From the NCBI RefSeq assembly GCF_000774145.1, contig NZ_KN322985.1, positions 524,190-588,189 of the forward strand: a stretch of 64,000 nucleotides of DNA, written 5' to 3'. Under the pieces are notes generated by a model. It was not told where the DNA came from. It searched no databases and saw only the letters and a list, made by a program, of their open reading frames with translations. Made by a program: the position numbers and the translations under genes. This DNA comes from Pseudomonas mediterranea CFBP 5447 (GTDB lineage: Bacteria > Pseudomonadota > Gammaproteobacteria > Pseudomonadales > Pseudomonadaceae). Within the stretch, counting starts at the first letter, position 1; every line of letters starts with the position of its first letter. Below, one piece after another: positions 1-7,511 of this stretch.

Positions 1-41
1 ATTTTGCGGTGGATGGGGTATTGATGCAGGGCGCCGGACCT

Positions 42-130
42 TGTGGGCGAGCCTGCTCGCGATAGCGGTGGCACATTCAACAAGGATGCAGGCTGGACTG
101 ACGCCATCGCGAGCAGGCTCGCTCCCACAG
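42..130. repeat. REP pair (REPIN), P. fluorescens-type
   Basis: Two inverted copies of the REP hairpin (core GAGCCTGCTCGCGA) face each other across about 35 unrelated bases. The left arm reads GTGGGCGAGCC rather than the usual GTGGGAGCGAGCC. It lies just beyond the 3' end of the coiled-coil membrane protein gene. The first 150 bases of the window hold no gene that I can support. Confidence 0.85.
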
Positions 131-152
131 GTGTGGTGATGTTGAGAACCCG

Positions 153-1034
153 TCACTGCCCCCGAGCGCTGAGCTGCTGTTGCAGGTTCTGGATCTGTGC
201 TTGCAGTGTATTGATGTTGCGGGTGACCTGGCCGCGGAAGGCATCGAATTCGGCCGTGCCGCCGCCCGAGCGATTATCCTGCTGGCTCTTGAGTACCATC
301 ATCTCCTGCTCCAGGCGCTCGATGGCAGGGTTCTGGCTATTCCTTTTCAGGGCAGTGATATCGGCACCGATGCTCTTGAGCTGGGCATCGAGCGCGCCGC
401 CTTCACCCTGGTTCTTCAGGGTGGTCACTTCAGCCGCCAGCGCCTTGACCTGGGCTTGAAGCTCCTTGTTGGCAGCTTGCAACTGGGTGCTGGTGTTCTG
501 CTGTTCAGTGGCCTGGGCGATGAGCTGGGCCAGTTCCTTGTCCAGGTCGGCGGATGGACCGAAGGTGGCTTGCTGTTGCCTGTACTGCTCTTGCAGCTTG
601 CTTTCGAACAGCCGGGCCTGGTCTTGCAGCTTGTTGTCCAACTGCTTGACCTGCAGCTTCAAGGCTTCACTGTCGCTCATGACATTGGACTGACCGGCCA
701 CCACCTTGCCGGAAATGTCCTGCAAGCGCCCCGCGGCATCCTCACTGATCCGCGCGAAACTCTCCTGGGTCGCCACCAACTGCTGCTCCATCAGCGAAAT
801 CTGCTGGAAGCTCCACCAGGCCAGGAAGCCGAACGCACACAGCAACGCGCCGACCAGCGCCCACAACGGTCCGGTGCTCGGCCCCTTGACCTTGGCTGCC
901 GCCACGGGTGTCGGGCGCGCTTGCACATGCGCCTGACGGTTGGGCAGGAAGTCATCGTCATCGGGGACGTCGGCGCGCATCCGCAGGCTCGGTACATCGT
1001 CGAAGTCGTCGTGTTCATCATTACGCGTGGGCAT
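153..1034 (-). CDS. Single-pass membrane protein with long coiled coil
   Basis: The product is 293 residues long and its function is unknown. The N-terminal ~55 residues are rich in Asp and Arg, with a DDDD stretch, and are probably cytoplasmic. A hydrophobic segment follows (LWALVGALLCAFGFLAWW, about residues 57-75). The rest is Gln/Ala/Leu/Lys-rich with heptad-like spacing, typical of a periplasmic coiled coil. I chose the ATG at 1034 because AAAGGTTGA stands at a good distance before it; the longer open frame has no better signal. Similar proteins are widespread in Pseudomonas and often carry a loose 'ATPase' label, but no nucleotide-binding motif is visible here. A structural or cell-envelope role is only an inference. 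Confidence 0.75.
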   Translation of the reverse strand: MPTRNDEHDDFDDVPSLRMRADVPDDDDFLPNRQAHVQARPTPVAAAKVKGPSTGPLWALVGALLCAFGFLAWWSFQQISLMEQQLVATQESFARISEDAAGRLQDISGKVVAGQSNVMSDSEALKLQVKQLDNKLQDQARLFESKLQEQYRQQQATFGPSADLDKELAQLIAQATEQQNTSTQLQAANKELQAQVKALAAEVTTLKNQGEGGALDAQLKSIGADITALKRNSQNPAIERLEQEMMVLKSQQDNRSGGGTAEFDAFRGQVTRNINTLQAQIQNLQQQLSARGQ

Positions 1035-1141
1035 GGATTCAACCTTTGAAAAACCAGTAATGGCTCGATGCGGCGAGTATAACCCCCTCGCCCGCCGCAC
1101 CCATTGACCCCGAACCCGGCACTCGGTTCATGACGGGCCGA

Positions 1142-2125
1142 TCAGCGGGCTTTCCACCAGGCGCAGAATTCATCGAGGGCGGTCCACAGGCTGACCTGTG
1201 GATCGTAATCGAGATAATGCCGGGCACGGCTGATGTCGAGGGTGAAATTTTTGTTCATGACCTGCATGCCCAAGCGCGACAGCGTCGGTTCGGGACGACC
1301 CGGCCACAACTTGCAGGCCCCTTCGTTCAACGCTGCAATGCTGTAGGCCAGCCCGTAGGAACGGTAACGCCTGACTTGTGGGACGTCCATCTGCCGCATC
1401 ACGTAGTTGACCACGTCCCACAGAGGAATCGGTGTTCCATTGCTGATGTTGTAGGCCTGGCCCAAGGCTGAGCCGGTGGCCAGCAGACTGCTGAGCAACG
1501 CCTCGTTGAGGTTGTGCACGCTGGTGAAATCCACCTTGTTCAAGCCGTTGCCGACAATCGCCAGACGCCCCTTGCGCTGCATGTTCAACAGCCGTGGGAA
1601 GATGCTCATGTCGCCGGCGCCGGTCACGAAACGCGGCCGCAGGGCCAGCACTTCCAGGCCGAACTCCTGGGCGCCGAAGACTTTCTGCTCGGCCAGGTAT
1701 TTGGTGGCAGCGTAGGGATGGCCGAAGCGCTTGGGCACCTGCTCTTCGGTCAACCCGAAGTGGTCGCGGCCATCGAAATAGATCGAGGGCGACGACAGGT
1801 GAACCAGGCGCCGGACCTTTTGCTTGAGGCAGGCCTCGACAATATTTTCCGTGAGCTGGACGTTGCCCTGGTGGAAATCCTGATAACGCCCCCACAACCC
1901 CACGGAGCCGGCGCAATGCACCACGGCCTCTACATCCAGGCACAGATCACGAGCCAGCAGCGGATCGCCCAGGTCCCCCGGGACGAATTGCGCACCGCGA
2001 CGCACCAGGTGCTCCACGCTCTCGGCCCGACGTCCGTTGACCCGTACATCCAGGCCCTGCTCCAGGGCGAAACGCGCAAAGCGCCCACCGATGAAGCCGC
2101 TTGCGCCGGTAACAAGAATTTTCAT
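1142..2125 (-). CDS. NAD-dependent epimerase/dehydratase (extended SDR)
   Basis: The 327-residue product begins MKILVTGASGFIGGRF, the Rossmann GxxGxxG dinucleotide motif of extended short-chain dehydrogenases. The catalytic Tyr-x-x-x-Lys appears as YAATK (in HPYAATKYLAEQ), with a Ser-rich strand (LVHLSSPS) supplying the serine. The family acts on nucleotide sugars, 3-beta-hydroxysteroids or related substrates using NAD(P); the substrate cannot be read from the sequence. The start at 2125 is preceded by TAGGAGTATTC, an excellent ribosome site, so the longer frame is not used. It lies downstream of argP on the same strand but is separated from it by a palindromic repeat, so co-transcription is uncertain. 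Confidence 0.85.
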   Translation of the reverse strand: MKILVTGASGFIGGRFARFALEQGLDVRVNGRRAESVEHLVRRGAQFVPGDLGDPLLARDLCLDVEAVVHCAGSVGLWGRYQDFHQGNVQLTENIVEACLKQKVRRLVHLSSPSIYFDGRDHFGLTEEQVPKRFGHPYAATKYLAEQKVFGAQEFGLEVLALRPRFVTGAGDMSIFPRLLNMQRKGRLAIVGNGLNKVDFTSVHNLNEALLSSLLATGSALGQAYNISNGTPIPLWDVVNYVMRQMDVPQVRRYRSYGLAYSIAALNEGACKLWPGRPEPTLSRLGMQVMNKNFTLDISRARHYLDYDPQVSLWTALDEFCAWWKAR

Positions 2126-2148
2126 GAATACTCCTAGAATCAGTTTCG

Positions 2149-2214
2149 AGCGGCAAGCTACAAGCTTCAAGCCCGACGCTTTAGCTTGCTGCTTGTAGCT
2201 TGCTGCTTGCCGCT
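2149..2214. repeat. 66-bp palindromic repeat (GCGGCAAGC family), copy 1
   Basis: The element starts AGCGGCAAGCTACAAGC and ends GTAGCTTGCTGCTTGCCGCT, so its ends are inverted copies, offset by one extra AGCAAGC unit. It overlaps the last codons and stop of argP. A second member lies at 52650-52715. It is unrelated to the GAGCCTGCTCGCGA REP family elsewhere in the window. Confidence 0.75.
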
Positions 2215-3074
2215 GCGATCAATCGCTCGGTCAACAACCCGAGCAACTGTCCACCGTTGCGCCAATGATGCCAGTACAAAGGCACATCGATCGGTTTATC
2301 TGCCAGCAACTCCACCAACACACCCCGCGCCAGTTGCTCGCGCATCTGCAGTTCCGGCACCAGCCCCCAGCCAAGCCCCGCTTCTGCGAGGCGGATGAAA
2401 CCTTCGGAGGACGGACACAAATGGTGTTCGAAACCGCCTTCGACGCCGAGGGAAGCGAGATAGCGGTGTTGCAGGAAATCATCCGGACCGAACACCAGGG
2501 CCGGCGTGCGAGCCAATTGCTCGGCACGTACGCCATCGGGAAAGTGCCGGGCGATGAAGGCCGGGCTCGCCAGCGCCCGGTAACGCATGGCGCCCAGCAA
2601 GACGCTGCGAGCCCCGGCCACCGGGCGCTCGCTGGCGCAAACACACGCCGCCACTTCACCGGCGCGCATGCGTTTGAGGCCGACGGTCTGGTCCTCGACC
2701 ACCAAGTCCATCAACAAGTGATGTTCGGCGCAGAAGTCGCCCACGGCCGCCGCCCACCAGGTCGCCAGGCTGTCGGCATTCAGGGCGATGCGCAGGCGCT
2801 CGGGCAGGCCTTCTTCATCCAGGGCCGGCACCAGGCTTTGCAGATCGCGCTCCAGCAAACGCACCTGCTGCACATGGTTGAGCAAACGGCGACCGATCTC
2901 GGTGGGGGCTGGCGGTGTAGCGCGTACCAGCACGGGTTGACCGACACGCGCCTCCAACAGCTTGATCCGTTGGGAGATGGCCGATTGGGACAAACCCAGC
3001 ACTTGGGCGGCGCGCTCGAAGCCAGCCTGCTCCACCACGGCAGCCAGGGCCGCCAGCAGTTTGTAATCGAACAT
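2181..3074 (-). CDS. argP: LysR-type regulator ArgP (IciA family)
   Basis: The 297-residue product, the same length as E. coli ArgP, begins MFDYKLLAALAAVVEQAGFERAA and carries the LysR winged HTH around residues 18-37 (AAQVLGLSQSAISQRIKLLE). In other proteobacteria ArgP senses arginine and lysine and activates the basic amino acid exporter argO. Here an argO-like gene lies divergently about 500 bases away, which supports the name. The start at 3074 has TTAGGAATTCTG before it; longer starts run into the divergent promoter region. The last residues (AAASSKLQAAS) are encoded by the palindromic repeat at 2149-2214, so the extreme C-terminus appears to have been supplied by a repeat element. Confidence 0.88.
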   Translation of the reverse strand: MFDYKLLAALAAVVEQAGFERAAQVLGLSQSAISQRIKLLEARVGQPVLVRATPPAPTEIGRRLLNHVQQVRLLERDLQSLVPALDEEGLPERLRIALNADSLATWWAAAVGDFCAEHHLLMDLVVEDQTVGLKRMRAGEVAACVCASERPVAGARSVLLGAMRYRALASPAFIARHFPDGVRAEQLARTPALVFGPDDFLQHRYLASLGVEGGFEHHLCPSSEGFIRLAEAGLGWGLVPELQMREQLARGVLVELLADKPIDVPLYWHHWRNGGQLLGLLTERLIAAASSKLQAAS

Positions 3075-3165
3075 CAGAATTCCTAATGAGCAATCAGCAA
3101 GATTGGTTTTTCTTATACAACTTTCAACCGGAAAATGACCAGCATCACTTGGGAAGGAGCGAGCC

Positions 3166-3570
3166 ATGTCTGGCGAAACATCATTAAACACCCTGCTGCG
3201 CAGCATGAGCCCGCAGCTCAATCAGGGCGAATACGTGTTCTGCAGCCTGCCCGACGGCCGGGTCCCGACGGGCATCACAATCGTTGGCAGCTTTCTCGAG
3301 CGCGAGGGACTGACGGTGATCCTGGAAAAATCCCAGGCACAGAAAGCGGGGCTGGGTTTCGACTATGTCGCCGCCTGGATCACCCTCGAAGTGCACTCGG
3401 CCCTGCAGGCCGTGGGCCTGACCGCAGCCTTCGCCACGGCGCTGGGCAATGCAGGCATCAGTTGCAACGTGATCGCCGGTTATTACCACGACCATCTGTT
3501 CGTCGGTTACGACGACGCTGAACGAGCCATGGCTGTGCTCCAGCAACTGGCCGCCAACGGGGAGTCATGA
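3166..3570 (+). CDS. Small ACT-domain protein
   Basis: The 134-residue product resembles the ACT-domain proteins (two ACT-like halves) often found beside LysE-type exporters. The N-terminal half runs to about residue 65 (EYVFCSLPDG...TVILEKSQAQ); the second contains AWITLEVHSALQAVGLTAAFATALGNAGISCNVIAGYYHDHLFV, a typical beta-alpha-beta amino acid sensor arrangement. It starts at an ATG with AAGGAGCGAGCC before it and overlaps the exporter gene by ATGA, so the two are translationally coupled. An amino-acid-sensing accessory role to the exporter is an inference from this context; the ligand is unknown. Confidence 0.8.
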   Translation: MSGETSLNTLLRSMSPQLNQGEYVFCSLPDGRVPTGITIVGSFLEREGLTVILEKSQAQKAGLGFDYVAAWITLEVHSALQAVGLTAAFATALGNAGISCNVIAGYYHDHLFVGYDDAERAMAVLQQLAANGES

Positions 3571-4175
3571 AGATGTGGCAAAGCTATATGAACGGGCTGC
3601 TGGTGGCCCTCGGGCTGATCATGGCCATCGGCGCCCAGAATGCATTTGTGCTGGCCCAGAGCCTGCGTCGCGAACATCATTTGCCCGTGGCTGCGCTGTG
3701 CGTGACCTGTGATGCGCTGCTGGTCATGGCCGGCGTATTCGGGCTGGCGACGCTGCTGGCCCAGAGCCCGTTGCTGCTCTCTATTTCCCGTTGGGGAGGT
3801 GCGGCGTTCCTGCTCTGGTACGGCAGCCTCGCCTTGCGCCGGGCCTGTTCGAAACAGAGCCTGCAACAAGGTGAAAACCAGGCGGTTCGCTCGCTACGGG
3901 CGGTGTTGCTCAGTGCGCTGGCGGTGACGCTGCTCAACCCTCACGTCTACCTCGATACCGTGCTGCTGATCGGCTCCCTCGGTGCCCAGCAGAGCGTGCC
4001 CGGTGCCTATGTCGTGGGCGCCGCCAGTGCCTCGCTGCTGTGGTTCTTTACCCTGGCCTTCGGCGCCGCATGGCTGGCTCCCTGGCTGGCTCGCCCGAGC
4101 ACCTGGCGGATCCTCGACCTGCTGGTGGCGGTGATGATGTTCGCCATGGCGGTGCAGTTGATCGTCATGGGCTGA
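3567..4175 (+). CDS. argO: LysE/ArgO-type basic amino acid exporter
   Basis: The 202-residue inner-membrane protein has about six hydrophobic segments. It carries the LysE family signature near the N-terminus ([21 protein letters not shown]) and the conserved [17 protein letters not shown] motif in the middle, which is specific to the ArgO/LysE branch rather than RhtB proteins. The family exports arginine and lysine by proton antiport. The start overlaps the stop of the ACT-domain gene (ATGA). With divergent argP the locus forms a regulator-sensor-exporter set. Arginine export rather than lysine is assumed from family naming. Confidence 0.88.
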   Translation: MKMWQSYMNGLLVALGLIMAIGAQNAFVLAQSLRREHHLPVAALCVTCDALLVMAGVFGLATLLAQSPLLLSISRWGGAAFLLWYGSLALRRACSKQSLQQGENQAVRSLRAVLLSALAVTLLNPHVYLDTVLLIGSLGAQQSVPGAYVVGAASASLLWFFTLAFGAAWLAPWLARPSTWRILDLLVAVMMFAMAVQLIVMG

Positions 4176-4348
4176 TATTCCAAACCGCTCTGGAACCTCT
4201 ATCCCACACAGTTGTTGCGTGGTTATGCCGCCCCCCCGGTGCTATGATCCGACCCTGCGCCGCAAAGAGTACAAACTCCCCGGCGCTAGTCCGGCCGCCC
4301 GTGATCGGCCTTGCGCTCACCGCAACTGACCTGATTAGGAGAATCACC

Positions 4349-4945
4349 ATGGCTTTCGAATTGCCGCCGCTGCCCTACCCACACGATGCACTGCAGCCGC
4401 ACATCTCCAAAGAGACTCTGGAATTCCACCACGACAAGCACCACAACACCTACGTCGTGAACCTGAACAACCTGGTGCCTGGCACCGAGTTCGAAGGCAA
4501 GACCCTGGAAGAAATCGTCAAGACTTCCTCGGGCGGCATCTTCAACAACGCCGCTCAGGTCTGGAACCACACCTTTTACTGGAACTGCCTGGCGCCTAAC
4601 GCCGGCGGTCAACCTACCGGCGCACTGGCCGAAGCCATCAACAAGGCCTTCGGTTCGTTCGACAAGTTCAAGGAAGAGTTCAGCAAGACTTCCATCGGCA
4701 CCTTCGGTTCCGGCTGGGGCTGGCTGGTGAAAAAAGCTGACGGTTCCCTGGCCCTGGCCAGCACCATCGGCGCCGGCAACCCGCTGACCAGCGGCGACAC
4801 CCCGCTGCTGACCTGCGACGTCTGGGAACACGCCTACTACATCGACTACCGCAACCTTCGCCCGAAATACGTCGAAGCGTTCTGGAATCTGGTCAACTGG
4901 AAATTCGTGGCCGAGCAGTTCGAAGGCAAGGCTTTCACCGCCTAA
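4349..4945 (+). CDS. sodB: Iron superoxide dismutase SodB
   Basis: The 198-residue cytoplasmic enzyme dismutates superoxide to hydrogen peroxide and oxygen. All metal ligands are visible: His27, His74, Asp157 and His161. The second-sphere Gln70 in NNAAQVWNH marks the Fe rather than the Mn enzyme. TTAGGAGAATCACC precedes the ATG at 4349. A strong hairpin terminator follows at 4971. The downstream neighbour is bifA, the same order as in P. aeruginosa PAO1. The upstream region has a TATGAT hexamer at 4243-4248 that could be a -10 element, but I see no convincing -35. Confidence 0.97.
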   Translation: MAFELPPLPYPHDALQPHISKETLEFHHDKHHNTYVVNLNNLVPGTEFEGKTLEEIVKTSSGGIFNNAAQVWNHTFYWNCLAPNAGGQPTGALAEAINKAFGSFDKFKEEFSKTSIGTFGSGWGWLVKKADGSLALASTIGAGNPLTSGDTPLLTCDVWEHAYYIDYRNLRPKYVEAFWNLVNWKFVAEQFEGKAFTA

Positions 4946-4970
4946 GCTTCGATCCGATGCCCAAAAAGAA

Positions 4971-4993
4971 CCCGGCACGTTGCCGGGTTTTTT
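4971..4993 (+). terminator. Rho-independent terminator of sodB
   Basis: CCCGGCA and TGCCGGG form a 7-bp GC stem with a CGT loop, followed by a run of eight or more T. It sits 25 bases after the sodB stop. Confidence 0.92.
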
Positions 4994-5251
4994 TTGCCCG
5001 GAATAAATCCCTGCCCCGGTTTCGAGCGGATGACCTCACGTCCGAATCCCAACAAAAATTCCTTCGAGGCCTCAAGTTGCGCGCCTTTGCAACCGACACA
5101 ATGAGCGTAGAGCAATCACTCTGGAAAAACCGCATATCGGCCATGTTCCAGGCAATATCCCTTGTGTTTGATTGTCCCTTTGACTGCCATCACAGGATTG
5201 CCAATACTCATGGCAACTTGACGCTACCCGCACGGTACAAGGAATCCCTCT

Positions 5252-7303
5252 TTGAAGCTGGAACTCAAGAACAGCTTGTCTGTGAAGTTGCTCCGGGTCG
5301 TGCTCCTTTCGGCATTGATCGTTGGCATGATTCTGAGCTGCGCTCAGATCGTGTTCGATGCCTATAAAACCAACCGGGCCGTCGCCAGCGATGCCCAGCG
5401 CATTCTCGATATGTTTCGCGACCCTTCCACCCAGGCCGTCTACAGCCTCGACCGGGAAATGGGCATGCAAGTGATCGAAGGGCTGTTCCAGGATGAAGCC
5501 GTGCGCATGGCCTCCATCGGTCACCCTCATGAAACCATGCTCGCCGAAAAGACCCGTCCCCTGCAGCATTCTGAAAGTCGTTGGCTGACCGACCTGATCC
5601 TGGGCAAGGAACGTACCTTCACCACGCAGTTGGTTGGCCGCGGCCCCTACAGCGAGTACTACGGCGACCTGAGCATCACCCTGGATACGGCCACTTACGG
5701 CCAAGGGTTCATCATCAGTTCCGTGATCATTTTCGTCTCGGGCATGTTGCGGGCCCTGGCAATGGGCCTGGTGTTGTACCTGGTCTATCACTGGCTGCTG
5801 ACCAAGCCGCTGTCGCGAATCATCGAGCACCTGACGGAAATCAATCCCGATCGCCCCAGTGCCCACAAGATCCCGCAGCTTCGCGGCCACGAGCAGAACG
5901 AGCTGGGCCTGTGGATCAACACAGCCAATCAATTGCTCGCCTCCATCGAGCGCAATACACACCTGCGCCATGAAGCGGAAAACAGCCTGCTGCGGATGGC
6001 TCAATACGATTTTCTTACCGGCCTGCCTAACCGCCAACAGCTCCAGCAGCAGCTGGACAAGATCCTGGTGGATGCCGGCCGCCTGCAACGCCGGGTAGCG
6101 GTGTTGTGCGTGGGGCTGGATGACTTCAAGAGCATCAACGAACAGTTCAGCTACCAGACCGGCGACCAACTGCTGCTGGCCCTGGCCGATCGACTGCGGG
6201 CCCACAGCGGCCGCCTGGGTGCGCTGGCACGGCTGGGAGGCGACCAGTTCGCCCTGGTCCAGGCCGACATCGAGCAGCCTTACGAAGCCGCCGAGCTGTC
6301 GCAAAGCATCCTCGACGACCTGGAGGCGCCCTTCGCCCTCGACGACCAGGAAATCCGTCTGCGCGCCACCATCGGCATCACGCTGTTCCCCGAGGACGGC
6401 GACAGCACCGAAAAGCTGCTGCAGAAAGCCGAGCAGACCATGACCCTGGCCAAGACCCGCTCGCGCAACCGCTACCAGTTCTACATCGCCAGCGTCGACA
6501 GCGAAATGCGCCGCCGTCGCGAGCTGGAGAAAGATTTACGCGAGGCCCTGGTTCGCGAACAGTTCACCTTGGTCTACCAGCCGCAGGTCAGCTATCGCGA
6601 CTTGCGCGTGGTCGGCACCGAAGCGCTGATTCGCTGGCACCATCCTGAACATGGCTTCGTACCGCCGGATCTGTTCATTCCACTGGCCGAGCAGAACGGC
6701 ACCATCATTGCCATCGGCGAATGGGTACTGGACCAGGCCTGCAGGCAATTGCGCGAATGGCACGACCAGGGTTTCGTCGACATGCGCATGGCAGTCAACC
6801 TGTCCACGGTGCAACTGCACCATGCCGAACTGCCACGGGTGGTGAACAACCTCCTGCAGATGTACCGGTTGCCGCCTCGCAGCCTGGAGCTCGAAGTCAC
6901 CGAGACCGGCCTGATGGAAGACATCACCACCGCCGCCCAGCACTTGCTGAGCCTGCGCCGCTCCGGCGCATTGATTGCCATCGATGACTTCGGGACCGGC
7001 TATTCGTCCCTGAGTTACCTCAAGAGCCTGCCCCTGGACAAGATCAAGATCGACAAGAGCTTCGTCCAGGACCTGCTCGATGACGAAGACGACGCGACCA
7101 TCGTCCGCGCCATCATCCAACTGGGTAAAAGCCTCGGGATGCAGGTGATCGCCGAAGGCGTCGAGACGATCGAGCAGGAAGCCTACATCATCGCCGAAGG
7201 CTGCCATGAAGGTCAGGGCTACTACTACAGCAAACCCCTGCCGGCACGGGAGCTGGGGGCTTACCTGAAACAGGCGCAGCGCAGCAAGGCCTCCATCCTC
7301 TGA
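5252..7303 (+). CDS. bifA: c-di-GMP phosphodiesterase BifA (degenerate GGDEF + EAL)
   Basis: The 683-residue inner-membrane protein has a TM helix at about 13-33, a periplasmic region, a second TM at about 154-178, a HAMP-like linker, then GGDEF (about 250-410) and EAL (about 430-675) domains. The GGDEF site is GGDQF (329-333), so cyclase activity is not expected. The EAL domain is intact: EALIRW (457-462), Glu551 and DDFGTGYSS from 578. BifA of P. aeruginosa has the same GGDQF/EAL make-up, length and position next to sodB, and it lowers c-di-GMP, favouring swarming and dispersal over biofilm. The start is TTG at 5252, with AAGGAA 9 bases before; no ATG fits the expected N-terminus. Confidence 0.92.
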   Translation: MKLELKNSLSVKLLRVVLLSALIVGMILSCAQIVFDAYKTNRAVASDAQRILDMFRDPSTQAVYSLDREMGMQVIEGLFQDEAVRMASIGHPHETMLAEKTRPLQHSESRWLTDLILGKERTFTTQLVGRGPYSEYYGDLSITLDTATYGQGFIISSVIIFVSGMLRALAMGLVLYLVYHWLLTKPLSRIIEHLTEINPDRPSAHKIPQLRGHEQNELGLWINTANQLLASIERNTHLRHEAENSLLRMAQYDFLTGLPNRQQLQQQLDKILVDAGRLQRRVAVLCVGLDDFKSINEQFSYQTGDQLLLALADRLRAHSGRLGALARLGGDQFALVQADIEQPYEAAELSQSILDDLEAPFALDDQEIRLRATIGITLFPEDGDSTEKLLQKAEQTMTLAKTRSRNRYQFYIASVDSEMRRRRELEKDLREALVREQFTLVYQPQVSYRDLRVVGTEALIRWHHPEHGFVPPDLFIPLAEQNGTIIAIGEWVLDQACRQLREWHDQGFVDMRMAVNLSTVQLHHAELPRVVNNLLQMYRLPPRSLELEVTETGLMEDITTAAQHLLSLRRSGALIAIDDFGTGYSSLSYLKSLPLDKIKIDKSFVQDLLDDEDDATIVRAIIQLGKSLGMQVIAEGVETIEQEAYIIAEGCHEGQGYYYSKPLPARELGAYLKQAQRSKASIL

Positions 7304-7317
7304 CACCTCCAAGGATC

Positions 7318-7378
7318 GCAGGCTTGGCCAGTTCTTACAGAAGAATCGCATTTTTCTGTAAGAGCCGGCGAAGCCTGC
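7318..7378. other. Long two-tier hairpin between bifA and icmP
   Basis: An inner stem of 10 perfect pairs, TCTTACAGAA (7333-7342) with TTCTGTAAGA (7354-7363), is enclosed by an outer stem GCAGGCTT (7318-7325) with AAGCCTGC (7371-7378). Partial pairing lies between the two. No U-run follows, so it is not a classic terminator. It begins 15 bases after the bifA stop. It could stabilise the bifA mRNA 3' end, act as an attenuator, or be an operator. Confidence 0.6.
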
Positions 7379-7425
7379 AATCCGCATTCATTAAATAAGA
7401 AATATTTACAGGCGCAGCTCTTTAC

Positions 7426-7452
7426 ACATAATGCAAATCTTTCGCATTATGT
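7426..7452. promoter_or_regulatory. Perfect palindrome upstream of icmP, possible Fur-type operator
   Basis: ACATAATGC and GCATTATGT form 9-bp perfect inverted arms around a 9-base spacer, 60 bases before the icmP start. The ATAAT/ATTAT halves resemble Fur hexamers, and imelysin genes are commonly iron-regulated, but the spacing differs from the standard 19-bp Fur box. A second A/T palindrome, TAAATA-N5-TATTTA, lies at 7392-7408. Confidence 0.5.
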
Positions 7453-7511
7453 CGCAGCTTTTGCGCACCCCTTGCGCCAGTCCCATCCATTTTCGAAGCA
7501 GGATGTTTGCC

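Noticed and set aside
4957..5367. A 136-codon plus-strand frame between sodB and bifA
   Set aside because: It starts inside the sodB terminator and overlaps the bifA start in another frame; no ribosome site or homology is apparent.
6236..6250. GGDQF in BifA as evidence of a sequencing error or a broken gene
   Set aside because: The same GGDQF is characteristic of BifA proteins, and the frame and EAL site are intact, so it is a normal feature of the family.
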